Below, one piece after another: positions 34,744 to 43,448 of a stretch of DNA of 64,000 bases. This DNA is from Mycobacterium heidelbergense (lineage in GTDB: Bacteria; Actinomycetota; Actinomycetes; Mycobacteriales; Mycobacteriaceae): the NCBI RefSeq assembly GCF_010730745.1, contig NZ_AP022615.1, positions 3,844,001 to 3,908,000 of the forward strand, in the 5' to 3' direction. The position numbers were made by a program, and so were the translations under genes. Under the pieces are notes generated by a model. It worked only from the letters and a program-made list of their open reading frames with translations. It ran no database searches and was not told where the DNA came from. Within the stretch, counting starts at the first letter, position 1, and each line of letters starts with the position of its first letter.

Positions 34744-35643
34744 CTAAGAGCCCGCTACGGCGCTCAGGTCGATCCGCGCGATGCGGGCCGGGTCGGCCAG
34801 CACGTCGATCGCCGCGATCCGCCCGTCGCGCACCACGAATCCCATGATCGCCGTCGGCCGCCCGGCGACGAAGACGACCGCGCCCGCGGCGCCGTTGACG
34901 GCGGCGGCGCGCGCCTCGCGCTCGGGAGCCGCGTAGCTGCGGGCGAGCTTGGCCACCGAGGCCGCGCCCTCGGCGCGAAACGCGGCGGCGCCCGGGCCGA
35001 AGTCGCCGCGCAGGACCACGCCGGGATGCAGCACCGACACCAGCCGGTCGAAGTCGCCGGTGCGCCCCGCCGCGAAGAAGGCGTCGACGGCCTCGCGTTG
35101 CGCGGCGATGTCGCCGTCGGGAGCCGGTTGGGACCGTTCGATCCGGCGGCGCGCCCGGCTGGCCAGCTTGCGGGTGGCCTCCGGCGTCCGGTCGACGATG
35201 GGTGCGATCCGGTCGAACGGGACGGCGAACACGTCGTGCAGCACGAACGCCAGCCGCTCCGCCGGCGGCAGCGTGTCCAGCACCACGAACAGCGCCAGAC
35301 CGACCGCGTCGGCCAGCATCGCGCGGTGCTCGGGGTCGAATTCCCCGTCGGCGTCCACGATCGGGTCCGGCAGGTGCGCCACCGGCTCCTCGCGGCCGCG
35401 GGCATGGCGGTCGCGCAGCGTGTTCAGGCAGATGCGGGCCACCACGGTGGTCAGCCACGCCTCGAGGTTGTCGATGGCCTGGTCGGTGCGGCTCAGCCGC
35501 AGCCACGCCTCCTGCACGGCGTCCTGGGCGTCGTCGACCGAGCCCAGCATGCGGTACGCGATGGCGCCCAGCTGGGGCCGCGCCGCCTCAAAACGCGCCG
35601 ACAGCGACGCGTCCGACGCGCCCGGCGCGCCCGGCGCCGTCAC
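34744..35643 (-). CDS. ECF41-type RNA polymerase sigma factor with SnoaL-like C-terminus
   Basis: A 299-aa SigJ-like protein. The N-terminal sigma-2 region is FEAARPQLGAIAYRMLGSVDDAQDAVQEAWLRL, followed by sigma-4 (LPPAERLAFVLHDVFAVPFDRIAPIV...TRKLASRARRRI). A C-terminal SnoaL/NTF2-like extension (about 175-290) has REAVDAFFAAGRTGDFDRLVSVLHPGV. In ECF41 factors this extension regulates activity in place of an anti-sigma factor. The gene overlaps a carboxymuconolactone-decarboxylase-like gene (GTGA), the usual ECF41 partner and target. At the place where ECF41 members usually have a DGGGK-like motif, this protein reads NGAAGAV. Not present at this locus in M. tuberculosis. Confidence 0.85.
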   Translation of the reverse strand: MTAPGAPGASDASLSARFEAARPQLGAIAYRMLGSVDDAQDAVQEAWLRLSRTDQAIDNLEAWLTTVVARICLNTLRDRHARGREEPVAHLPDPIVDADGEFDPEHRAMLADAVGLALFVVLDTLPPAERLAFVLHDVFAVPFDRIAPIVDRTPEATRKLASRARRRIERSQPAPDGDIAAQREAVDAFFAAGRTGDFDRLVSVLHPGVVLRGDFGPGAAAFRAEGAASVAKLARSYAAPEREARAAAVNGAAGAVVFVAGRPTAIMGFVVRDGRIAAIDVLADPARIARIDLSAVAGS

Positions 35644-36236
35644 GCGCGGCCGGTCTCCGGCAGGGCGCACACCCGGTCGCCCGAAAAGCCGGACGACCCG
35701 ATGCCGAGCGCGATGTTGAACCGGGCGCGCAGGTTGCCCAGCGTGATGACGTGGGTGAGCCCGACGAGCTGGGGGGTGTCGAAGTGGGCGCGCAGCGCCT
35801 CGAACAGCTCGTCGCTCACCTCGACCGGGGTGCGGCTGATCGCGGTGGCGTACTCCAGGATCAGCTTGTCGACGTCGGAGAAGCACGCGGCGTTGCGGTA
35901 ATCGGCCATCCCGAGCAATTCCTCGTCGGTGATTCCCCACCCCCGCGCGATCTGCGAGCCCAGGTCGATGCAGTACTCGCAGCGCACCGTCGTCGCCGAC
36001 TTCAGCTCGGCCAGCGCGCGGTGGCGGGGGCTGAGGATATCCAGTTTCGACTCGGCCTGTTCCAGCCTGCCGTAGGCGTTGAGCAACCTGGGGATGTGCG
36101 CGTACATCCGCAGCGGTTCGAGCATCCCCGCGGTCTCCAGCCCGGTCATCTGCGCCAGCTTGCGCTTGGTGAAGAAGAACGCGATCCTGGCGCCCAGGCC
36201 GGCGTCGCGGTCGGAAACTCCTTTGAGCCGGGACAT
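35640..36236 (-). CDS. Carboxymuconolactone decarboxylase / AhpD-like protein
   Basis: A 198-aa protein of the CMD/AhpD fold. The redox motif CEYC followed by IDLGSQIARGWGI is the AhpD-type CXXC with the nearby acidic and His-free helix seen in many actinobacterial members. GGGAGGA lies before the ATG. It overlaps the downstream ECF41 sigma gene, so the sigma factor probably drives this operon from upstream. The function may be peroxide or thiol stress defence, but substrate is unknown. The 53-103 region (LSPRHRALAELKSATTVRCE) is the conserved helical core. Confidence 0.8.
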   Translation of the reverse strand: MSRLKGVSDRDAGLGARIAFFFTKRKLAQMTGLETAGMLEPLRMYAHIPRLLNAYGRLEQAESKLDILSPRHRALAELKSATTVRCEYCIDLGSQIARGWGITDEELLGMADYRNAACFSDVDKLILEYATAISRTPVEVSDELFEALRAHFDTPQLVGLTHVITLGNLRARFNIALGIGSSGFSGDRVCALPETGRA

Positions 36237-36336
36237 GGCGGTCCTCCCGAATCGATTGTCGCTGGACCCCTTCGGTCCTCACTGCGTCTCACTAGGTCGA
36301 CACCCGGCGACGCCCGAACGTGACCGCCGGCGCGCG

Positions 36337-36651
36337 CTACGTCTGCTGGCCCAGCGGCATGTCCATGTCGAACACCCGGGCGTGGAGCACGGTGCGATTC
36401 CGCAGCGCGGCGCGCACCGCGCGGTGCAGGCCGTCCTCCAGATAGGTGATGCCCTTCCACCGCACGGCATGCGGGAAAAGATCGCCGTAGAAGGTGGAGT
36501 CCTCCGACAGCAGGCGGTCCAGCGCGAGCACGGTCGTCGTGGTGACCAATTCGTCGAGCCGGATCTGCCGCGGCGGTATCCGGGACCAGTCCCTGTAGGA
36601 CAGCCCGTGGTCGGGATACGGCTTGCCTTCGCGGACGCCCTTGAAAATCAT
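36337..36651 (-). CDS. Conserved hypothetical protein, Rv2375-like
   Basis: A 104-aa protein close to M. tuberculosis Rv2375 from memory (MIFKGVREGKPYPDHGLSYR, RQIRLDELVTTTTVLALDRL). It shows mixed alpha/beta character, no signal peptide and no membrane segment. ATG 36651 is chosen to match the family; an open frame extends 17 residues further. It lies divergent from hrcA, and its function is unknown. The family appears limited to Actinobacteria. Confidence 0.8.
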   Translation of the reverse strand: MIFKGVREGKPYPDHGLSYRDWSRIPPRQIRLDELVTTTTVLALDRLLSEDSTFYGDLFPHAVRWKGITYLEDGLHRAVRAALRNRTVLHARVFDMDMPLGQQT

Positions 36652-36814
36652 CGGCCGGTCTTCGTGGCCGTTCCGGACGCGTCGCTTCGACCCGACGTGC
36701 ACATGCCGGACAGGCTAGTCCGGAACGTACCGACGGTGACCGCCAGACGCCCGCCATGGGAAGTCGGCACCGGTTGAGACCGTAAAATGGACGCGGTCAA
36801 GGAGGTGGGAGCCG

Positions 36815-37858
36815 ATGGGAAGCGCCGACGAGCGTCGCTTTGAGGTACTGCGCGCCATCGTCGCCGACTTCGTCGCCACCAAGGAACCGATCGGCTCGAA
36901 GACCTTGGTGGAGCGCCACAACCTGGGCGTCTCGTCGGCGACCGTCCGCAACGACATGGCCGTGCTGGAGGCGGAGGGCTACATCACCCAGCCGCACACC
37001 AGCTCCGGGCGGGTGCCCACCGAAAAGGGCTACCGCGAGTTCGTCGACCGGCTCGACGACGTCAAGCCGCTGTCGTCGGCCGAACGGCGCGCCATCCAGG
37101 GCTTCCTGGAATCCGGTGTCGACCTCGACGACGTGCTGCGGCGTGCGGTCCGGCTGCTGGCGCAACTGACTCGCCAGGTGGCGGTGGTGCAGTACCCGAC
37201 CCTGTCGACGTCGACCGTTCGCCATCTGGAAGTGGTCGCGCTGACGCCGGCCCGGCTGCTCATGGTGGTCATCACCGACTCCGGCCGGGTGGACCAGCGC
37301 ATCGTCGAACTCGGCGACGTCATCGACGATCACCAGCTTTCCCAGTTGCGGGAGATGCTCGGCCAGGCGCTGGTGGGCAAGAGGATCTCCGCGGCGTCGA
37401 CCGCGGTCGCCGACCTGGCGGTGGAGGTCGACGGCCGCGGCGGGCTGTCCCACAACCTGAGCAACGCCGTCGGCCGCTCGGCGACGGTGCTGCTGGAGTC
37501 GCTGCTGGAACACACCGAGGAACGCTTGCTGATGGGCGGGACCGCCAACCTGACCCGGAACGCCGCGGATTTCGGTGGCTCGCTGCGGTCCATCCTGGAG
37601 GCGCTCGAGGAGCAGGTGGTCGTGCTGCGGTTGCTGGCGGCCCAGCAGGAAGCCGGCAAGGTGACCGTGCGCATCGGCCACGAGACGGCCGTCGAACAGA
37701 TGGTCGGCACCTCGATGGTGTCCACCGCGTACGGCACCTCGGATACCGTGTACGGCGGAATGGGCGTGCTGGGGCCTACCCGGATGGACTATCCGGGAAC
37801 TATCGCCAGCGTCGCCGCGGTTGCTCTGTATATCGGCGAAATTCTGGGTGCCCGATGA
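36815..37858 (+). CDS. hrcA: Heat-inducible transcription repressor HrcA
   Basis: A 347-aa repressor. An N-terminal winged helix (about 1-75) has LRAIVADFVATKEPIGSKTL and VSSATVRNDMAVLE; a dimerization/IDD region and GAF-like C-terminal domain follow (NLTRNAADF, GPTRMDYPGTIASV). HrcA binds CIRCE elements and represses chaperonin genes. The ribosome site AAGGAGG is at 36799-36805. A TAAAAT -10 (36783-36788) is present, but I find no CIRCE (TTAGCACTC-N9-GAGTGCTAA) before it, so autoregulation through CIRCE is not supported here. dnaJ2 follows after 82 bp. Confidence 0.95.
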   Translation: MGSADERRFEVLRAIVADFVATKEPIGSKTLVERHNLGVSSATVRNDMAVLEAEGYITQPHTSSGRVPTEKGYREFVDRLDDVKPLSSAERRAIQGFLESGVDLDDVLRRAVRLLAQLTRQVAVVQYPTLSTSTVRHLEVVALTPARLLMVVITDSGRVDQRIVELGDVIDDHQLSQLREMLGQALVGKRISAASTAVADLAVEVDGRGGLSHNLSNAVGRSATVLLESLLEHTEERLLMGGTANLTRNAADFGGSLRSILEALEEQVVVLRLLAAQQEAGKVTVRIGHETAVEQMVGTSMVSTAYGTSDTVYGGMGVLGPTRMDYPGTIASVAAVALYIGEILGAR

Positions 37859-37940
37859 ACGCGCACCCGTTGCGGAGCTTGTTGACGGCCGTGGCATCGC
37901 GGCCTGAAAAGGCCCTTGGAAAGCCTTAGAAAGGTCAGGC

Positions 37941-39086
37941 GTGGCACGCGATTATTACGGGCTGCTCGGCGTGAGCAGAAACGCCAGCGATGCGGACATC
38001 AAGCGCGCGTACCGCAAGCTGGCGCGCGAGTTGCATCCCGACGTCAACCCCGATGAGGCCGCGCAGGCGAAGTTCAAGGAGATCAGCGTCGCCTACGAGG
38101 TGCTGAGCGATCCCGAGAAACGCCGGATCGTCGACTTGGGCGGGGATCCGCTGGAGAGCGCCGCGGCGGCGGGCGGCGGGTTCGGCGGCTTCGGCAATCT
38201 GGGCGACGTCTTCGAGGCCTTTTTCGGCGGAGGCTTCAGCGCCGGCTCGGCGTCACGCGGCCCCGTCGGCCGGGTGCGGCCGGGGTCGGACTCGCTGCTG
38301 CGGATGCGGCTGGACCTCGAGGAGTGCGCCACCGGCGTGACCAAGCAGGTCACCGTCGACACCGCCGTGTTGTGCGACCGGTGCCAGGGCAGGGGCACCA
38401 ACGGCGATTCCGCGCCGATCCCCTGCGACACCTGCGGTGGTCGCGGCGAGGTGCAGACGGTGCAGCGTTCGCTGCTGGGCCAGATGGTGACGTCGCGGCC
38501 GTGTCCCACCTGCCGGGGCGTCGGAACGGTCATCCCCGACCCGTGCCACCAATGCATGGGCGACGGCCGGGTGCGGGCCCGCCGGGAGATCAGCGTCAAG
38601 ATCCCCGCCGGCGTCGGCGACGGGATGCGGGTCCGGCTCGCCGCCCAGGGTGAGGTCGGGCCCGGGGGAGGGCCGGCCGGCGACCTGTATGTCGAGGTGC
38701 ACGAGCAGGCTCACGACATCTTCGTCCGCGAGGGCGACGACCTGCACTGCACGGTCTCGGTGCCGATGGTCGACGCGGCGCTGGGGGCGACCGTCACCGT
38801 CGACGCCATCCTGGACGGCACGAGCGAGATCACCATCCCGCCCGGCACGCAGCCCGGTTCGGTCATCACGCTGCGCGGCCACGGGATGCCGCACCTGCGG
38901 TCGGGCGTGCGGGGCAACCTGCATGTCCACGTCGAGGTGGTGGTCCCGGCCCGGCTGGACCACCACGACACCGAACTGCTGCGCGAGCTGAAGAATCGCC
39001 GCAGCCGCGACGTGCCCGAGGTCCGCTCGACGCACGCCGGCGGCGGCCTGTTCAGCCGGCTGCGCGAGACCTTCACCGGCCGCTAG
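37941..39086 (+). CDS. dnaJ2: Chaperone protein DnaJ2
   Basis: A 381-aa type I J-protein. J domain (1-70) with the HPD motif in LHPDVN; Gly/Phe-rich stretch (near 75-105, GGGFGGFGNLGD); zinc-finger domain with four CXXCXGXG repeats (CDRCQGRG, CDTCGGRG, CPTCRGVG, CHQCMGDG); C-terminal substrate-binding domain. It delivers clients to DnaK. GTG start with AAGGTCAGGC upstream. Downstream of hrcA as in M. tuberculosis. Confidence 0.95.
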   Translation: MARDYYGLLGVSRNASDADIKRAYRKLARELHPDVNPDEAAQAKFKEISVAYEVLSDPEKRRIVDLGGDPLESAAAAGGGFGGFGNLGDVFEAFFGGGFSAGSASRGPVGRVRPGSDSLLRMRLDLEECATGVTKQVTVDTAVLCDRCQGRGTNGDSAPIPCDTCGGRGEVQTVQRSLLGQMVTSRPCPTCRGVGTVIPDPCHQCMGDGRVRARREISVKIPAGVGDGMRVRLAAQGEVGPGGGPAGDLYVEVHEQAHDIFVREGDDLHCTVSVPMVDAALGATVTVDAILDGTSEITIPPGTQPGSVITLRGHGMPHLRSGVRGNLHVHVEVVVPARLDHHDTELLRELKNRRSRDVPEVRSTHAGGGLFSRLRETFTGR

Positions 39087-39104
39087 CTTTAGGGTCCCCT
39101 GCCT

Positions 39105-39875
39105 GTGGTGGCTGGAATATCCACGCTGTTCTACGTCGACGCGCTGCCCGAGACCGGCGCGCTGGCCGTCGTCGACGGCGACGAGGGCTTCCACGCCGCC
39201 ACCGTGCGGCGCATCCGTCCCGGCGAACAACTCGTGCTCGGCGACGGCGCCGGCGGCCTCGCCCGCTGCCGCGTCGAGCGCGCCGGGCGCGACGGGCTGC
39301 AGGCGCGGGTGCTGGGACGCTGGAGCGTCGCGCCCGGGCGCCCGGCGGTCACGGTGGTGCAGGCCGTGCCCAAGTCCGAGCGCTCGGAGTCGGCGATCGA
39401 ACTGGCCACCGAGGCCGGCGCCGACGCGTTCCTGGCCTGGCAGGCCGCCCGCTGCGTGGCCAACTGGGACGGCGCCCGCGCCGAAAAGGGCCTGCGCCGG
39501 TGGCGCGCCGTCGCCCGTTCGGCGGCCCGGCAATCCCGCCGGGCCCACATCCCACCCGTCGACGGAGTGTTGTCCACCGCGGCGCTGATCCGGCGGGTCC
39601 GCGACGAGGTGGCCGCCGGGACGGCGGTGCTGGCCCTGCACGAGTCGGCTGCCGACCAGCTCGCCGAGTGCCATGTCGCCCAAGCGGATTCGGTGTTCCT
39701 GGTGGTCGGGCCCGAGGGCGGCATCGCGCCGGAGGAGGCCGCCGCGTTGACCGAGGCCGGCGCGGTGGCGGTCCGGCTCGGCCCCCAGGTGTTGCGGACC
39801 TCGACGGCCGCCGCCGTGGCGTTGGGGGCGCTGGGCGTGCTCACCCCCCGCTGGGAAGGTTCGTCGAGCCTGTAA
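39105..39875 (+). CDS. rsmE: 16S rRNA m3U1498 methyltransferase RsmE
   Basis: A 256-aa SPOUT-class methyltransferase. An N-terminal PUA-like domain (FHAATVRRIRPGEQLVLGDG) precedes the knotted SAM-binding domain with VVGPEGGIAPEEAAAL and RLGPQVLRTSTAA. It methylates U1498 of 16S rRNA. The start is GTG 39105. The stop codon lies inside a large inverted repeat. 18 bp after dnaJ2. Confidence 0.92.
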   Translation: MVAGISTLFYVDALPETGALAVVDGDEGFHAATVRRIRPGEQLVLGDGAGGLARCRVERAGRDGLQARVLGRWSVAPGRPAVTVVQAVPKSERSESAIELATEAGADAFLAWQAARCVANWDGARAEKGLRRWRAVARSAARQSRRAHIPPVDGVLSTAALIRRVRDEVAAGTAVLALHESAADQLAECHVAQADSVFLVVGPEGGIAPEEAAALTEAGAVAVRLGPQVLRTSTAAAVALGALGVLTPRWEGSSSL

Positions 39876-39921
39876 TTCTGCAGGCCCCCACTCGAACTTT
39901 CCCTGCACGATTACAGGCTCG
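39865..39921. repeat. Large inverted repeat spanning the rsmE stop codon
   Basis: Arms 39865-39884 and 39902-39921 pair at 18 of 20 positions (left arm CGAGCCTGTAATTCTGCAGG) around a 17-nt loop. It may act as a terminator for rsmE or be a small palindromic repeat that inserted and supplied the stop. Confidence 0.75.
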
Positions 39922-39939
39922 CGGAGTTATCTTCTGCTG

Positions 39940-40497
39940 ATGGCCGAGGCTGCCCACGATCTGAGCGCGCTCTTCGACGAGCACGTCGCCGACGAGTTCG
40001 TCGCCAAGGACGTCGCCGCCACCATGGCGACCATGACCGCGCACCCCTTCGTCAACCACGTGCCCACGATGATGGGCGGCGTCGGCGCCGACGAGGTGGC
40101 CGACTTCTACCGCGAGCACTTCATCGGGCACTGGCCCGCCGACACCGCGATCATCCCGGTCTGTCGCACCGTCGGCGCCGACCGCGTCGTCGACGAGATG
40201 ATCATGTCGTTCACGCACGACGTCCCGATGCCGACGTTCCTTCCGGGGGTGCCGCCCACCGGCCGCGCCGTCAAGCTGCCGGTGGTGGTCGTGATGGGGT
40301 TCGACGCCGACTCCGATACGCCCAAGGTCGCCTTCGAACGGATCTACTGGGATCAGGCCTGTCTGCTGGTGCAGGTCGGCCTGCTCGACGGCACGTCGCT
40401 GCCCGTCACCGGCGCCGCCCAGGCCAGCAAGGTGCTGGACGAGGACCAGCCGTCGAATACGCTGCTGAAGGCTGACCATCCAAGGGCCCCGGCGTAG
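39940..40497 (+). CDS. SnoaL/NTF2-like protein of unknown function
   Basis: A 185-aa protein with a SnoaL/NTF2-like pattern (EFVAKDVAATMATMTAHPFVNHVPTM, VADFYREHFIGHWP, VDEMIMSFTHDVPM). It has no signal peptide and no recognisable catalytic set. A TATCTT -10 lies six bases before the ATG (39928-39933), so the mRNA is likely leaderless. It occupies the place where M. tuberculosis has PE_PGRS40. The closest assignable role is a nuclear-transport-factor-2-fold enzyme or binding protein acting on small molecules; the substrate is unknown. Confidence 0.7.
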   Translation: MAEAAHDLSALFDEHVADEFVAKDVAATMATMTAHPFVNHVPTMMGGVGADEVADFYREHFIGHWPADTAIIPVCRTVGADRVVDEMIMSFTHDVPMPTFLPGVPPTGRAVKLPVVVVMGFDADSDTPKVAFERIYWDQACLLVQVGLLDGTSLPVTGAAQASKVLDEDQPSNTLLKADHPRAPA

Positions 40498-40500
40498 ACT
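40495..40500 (+). promoter_or_regulatory. Putative -10 element for phoH
   Basis: TAGACT, overlapping the stop codon of the preceding gene. A start near 40507 would give a leader of about 47 nt before the phoH GTG. Confidence 0.4.
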
Positions 40501-40553
40501 GAGGCGGCCGAGCAAACCCCTGAAAAGCCCAGAAAGCAGGCATCGGAAGCCAC

Positions 40554-41594
40554 GTGACGCCCCGCGAGACCAGCGCTGCTGACACGGTCCCTTCGGTTCG
40601 CAGCAGCATCGACGTTCCGCCCGATCTCGTCGTGGGCCTTCTCGGTTCGGCAGACGAGAACCTGCGCGCACTGGAACGCACGCTCAACGCCGACCTGCAT
40701 GTGCGCGGCAACGCCATCACCCTGTCGGGCGAGCCGGCCGACGTCGCGCTGGCCGAGCGGGTGATCTCGGAGCTGGTCGCCATCGTGGGCGGCGGTCAGC
40801 CGTTGACGCCGGAGGTGGTGCGCCACAGCGTCGCCATGCTGGTCGGCGCCGGCGACGAGTCGCCCGCGGAGGTGCTCACCCTCGACATCCTGTCGCGCCG
40901 CGGTAAGACGATCCGGCCCAAGACGCTCAACCAGAAGCGTTACGTCGACGCCATCGACGCCAACACCATCGTCTTCGGGATCGGCCCGGCCGGCACCGGC
41001 AAGACGTACCTGGCGATGGCCAAGGCGGTCAACGCGCTGCAGACCAAACAGGTGAGCCGCATCATCCTGACCCGGCCCGCGGTGGAAGCCGGTGAGCGCC
41101 TGGGCTTTCTGCCGGGCACGCTCAGCGAGAAGATCGACCCGTATCTGCGGCCGCTGTACGACGCGCTGTACGACATGATGGACGCCGAGCTGATCCCGAA
41201 GTTGATGTCCGCCGGGGTCATTGAGGTCGCGCCGCTGGCATACATGCGGGGTCGCACGTTGAACGACGCGTTCATCGTCCTCGACGAGGCGCAGAACACC
41301 ACCGCCGAGCAGATGAAGATGTTCCTCACCCGACTGGGCTTCGGGTCGAAGATCGTCGTCACCGGGGACATCACGCAGGTCGACCTGCCGGGTGGCGCCA
41401 GGTCCGGCCTGCGGTCGGCGATGGAGATCCTGGACCGCGTCGACGACATTCACATCGCGGAGCTGACCAGCGTGGACGTGGTGCGCCACCGGCTGGTCTC
41501 GGAAATCGTCGACGCCTACGCGAAATTCGAAGAACCCGGCCTGACGATGAATCGGGCGGCTCGGCGGGCTTCCGGTTCCCGCAATCGCCGATGA
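40554..41594 (+). CDS. phoH: PhoH-like ATPase (PhoH1)
   Basis: A 346-aa PhoH-family P-loop ATPase. An N-terminal KH-like region is followed by Walker A GIGPAGTGKTYLAMAKAV (near 143-160) and Walker B IVLDEAQN (near 241). The family is linked to RNA metabolism and phosphate stress. The neighbours ybeY, corC and era form the conserved ribosome-maturation block, which supports an RNA-related role. The GTG start has only a weak ribosome site (GGAAGCCAC). Confidence 0.93.
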   Translation: MTPRETSAADTVPSVRSSIDVPPDLVVGLLGSADENLRALERTLNADLHVRGNAITLSGEPADVALAERVISELVAIVGGGQPLTPEVVRHSVAMLVGAGDESPAEVLTLDILSRRGKTIRPKTLNQKRYVDAIDANTIVFGIGPAGTGKTYLAMAKAVNALQTKQVSRIILTRPAVEAGERLGFLPGTLSEKIDPYLRPLYDALYDMMDAELIPKLMSAGVIEVAPLAYMRGRTLNDAFIVLDEAQNTTAEQMKMFLTRLGFGSKIVVTGDITQVDLPGGARSGLRSAMEILDRVDDIHIAELTSVDVVRHRLVSEIVDAYAKFEEPGLTMNRAARRASGSRNRR

Positions 41595-41613
41595 TGGGTG
41601 CGGTGAGCAAGCT

Positions 41614-42147
41614 ATGACCATCGAGGTATCCAACGAGTCGGGCGTCGACGTCTCCGAGGCCGAATTGGTCAGCGTCGCACGGTTTGTCATCGCCAGGATG
41701 GACGTCAACCCGGCCGCCGAGCTGTCGATGGTGCTACTGGACACCGCGGCCATGGCCGACCTGCACATGCGCTGGATGGACCTGCCCGGGCCGACCGACG
41801 TGATGAGCTTCCCGATGGACGAGCTCGAGCCCGGCGGCCGGCCCGACGCCCCCGAGCCGGGGCCGTCGATGCTGGGCGACATCGTGCTGTGCCCGGAATT
41901 CGCCGCCGAACAGGCCGCCGCGGCCGGCCACAGCCTCGGACATGAGTTGGCGCTGTTGACGATTCACGGAGTGCTGCATCTGCTCGGCTACGACCACGGC
42001 GAGCCGGCCGAGGAAAAAGAGATGTTCGCCCTGCAGGACCGGCTGCTCGAAGAGTGGGTCGCCGAACAGGTCGAGGCCTACCACCAGGACCGCCAGGAGG
42101 AACGCGACCGCCGGTTGCTGGACAAGTCAAGGTATTTCGACCATTGA
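41614..42147 (+). CDS. ybeY: Endoribonuclease YbeY
   Basis: A 177-aa metallo-endoribonuclease of rRNA maturation. The zinc motif H3XH5XH is visible as HGVLHLLGYDHG near the end of the core, preceded by HELALLTI. TDVMSFPMDE is a second family signature. The ATG lies 19 bp after the phoH stop and the stop overlaps the next start (TTGA). Confidence 0.95.
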   Translation: MTIEVSNESGVDVSEAELVSVARFVIARMDVNPAAELSMVLLDTAAMADLHMRWMDLPGPTDVMSFPMDELEPGGRPDAPEPGPSMLGDIVLCPEFAAEQAAAAGHSLGHELALLTIHGVLHLLGYDHGEPAEEKEMFALQDRLLEEWVAEQVEAYHQDRQEERDRRLLDKSRYFDH

Positions 42148-43448
42148 CCGGACTGTCTCAACTGCTCGGCGCGATCGCCCTGATCGCTCTGGGCGGGCTC
42201 TTCGCGGCGATCGACGCCGCCATCAGCACGGTGTCGCTGGCCCGGGTGCAGGAACTGGTGCGCGACGAGCGGCCCGGCGCGGTGTCCCTGTTGGGGGTGA
42301 TGACCGAGCGGCCGCGCTACATCAACCTGGTCGTGCTGCTGCGCATCATCTGCGAGATCACCGCCACCGTCTTGCTGGTGGTGTTCCTCTATGACAACTT
42401 CGGCATTACCTGGGCGTTGTTCGGCGCCGCGACCATCATGGTGGTGACCAGCTTCGTCGTCATCGGCGTGGGCCCGCGCACCCTCGGCCGCCAGCACGCC
42501 TATTCCATTTCGTTGACGACGGCCCTTCCGCTGCGGGTGATTTCGTGGCTGTTGATGCCGATCAGCCGGTTGCTGGTGGTCCTGGGCAACGCGCTCACCC
42601 CCGGGCGGGGCCTGCGGAACGGGCCGTTCGCCTCCGAGATCGAACTGCGCGAGGTCGTCGATCTGGCCCAGCAGCGCGGCGTGGTCGCCGCCGACGAGCG
42701 CCGGATGATCCAGTCGGTCTTCGAACTCGGCGACACCCCGGCGCGCGAGGTGATGGTGCCCCGCACCGAGATGATCTGGATCGAAAGTGACAAGTTCGCC
42801 AGCCAGGCGATAACCCTGGCCGTGCGCAGCGGCCATTCCCGCATCCCGGTGATCGGCGAGAACGTCGACGACGTCGTCGGGGTCGTGTACCTGAAAGACC
42901 TTGTCCAGCAGACCTTTTTATCGCCCGACGGCGGCCGCGACACCAAGGTGTCACAGGTGATGCGTCCGGCGGTGTTCGTGCCGGACTCCAAGCCGCTGGA
43001 CGCGCTGCTGCGCGAGATGCAGCGCGACCGCAACCACATGGCCCTGCTCGTCGACGAGTACGGGGCAATCGCCGGGCTGGTCAGCATCGAGGACGTGCTG
43101 GAGGAAATCGTCGGCGAGATCGCCGACGAGTACGACGAGGCGGAGACGGCGCCGATAGAGGAGTTGGGCGACAAACGTTTTCGGGTGTCGGCGCGGCTGC
43201 CGATCGAGGACGTCGGCGAGCTGTACGGCGTGGAGTTCGACGACGACCTCGACGTCGACACCGTGGGCGGCCTGCTGGCCCTGGAATTGGGCCGGGTTCC
43301 GCTGCCGGGCGCCGAGGTCGTGTCGCACGGCCTGCGGCTGCGCGCCGAGGGCGGCCCGGATCCCCGTGGACGGGTGCGGATCAACACCGTTCTGCTCAGC
43401 CCGGCCGACCCCGAGCCCAACGGTGGGGAGGCCGATCGGCATGGCTGA
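42144..43448 (+). CDS. CorC/HlyC-type membrane protein with DUF21, tandem CBS and transporter-associated domains
   Basis: A 434-aa protein. DUF21/CNNM membrane domain with three to four helices (about 1-140), two CBS domains (about 200-330; REVMVPRTEMIWIES, HMALLVDEYGAIAGLVSIED) and a C-terminal CorC_HlyC domain (about 345-425). The family functions in Mg2+/Co2+ efflux or homeostasis. The start is TTG 42144, overlapping the ybeY stop (TTGA); no ATG or GTG gives the full first membrane helix. Ortholog of Rv2366c by memory. Confidence 0.88.
   Translation: MTGLSQLLGAIALIALGGLFAAIDAAISTVSLARVQELVRDERPGAVSLLGVMTERPRYINLVVLLRIICEITATVLLVVFLYDNFGITWALFGAATIMVVTSFVVIGVGPRTLGRQHAYSISLTTALPLRVISWLLMPISRLLVVLGNALTPGRGLRNGPFASEIELREVVDLAQQRGVVAADERRMIQSVFELGDTPAREVMVPRTEMIWIESDKFASQAITLAVRSGHSRIPVIGENVDDVVGVVYLKDLVQQTFLSPDGGRDTKVSQVMRPAVFVPDSKPLDALLREMQRDRNHMALLVDEYGAIAGLVSIEDVLEEIVGEIADEYDEAETAPIEELGDKRFRVSARLPIEDVGELYGVEFDDDLDVDTVGGLLALELGRVPLPGAEVVSHGLRLRAEGGPDPRGRVRINTVLLSPADPEPNGGEADRHG

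Noticed and set aside
36652..36814. CIRCE element before hrcA
   Set aside because: No TTAGCACTC-N9-GAGTGCTAA or near match found in the interval.
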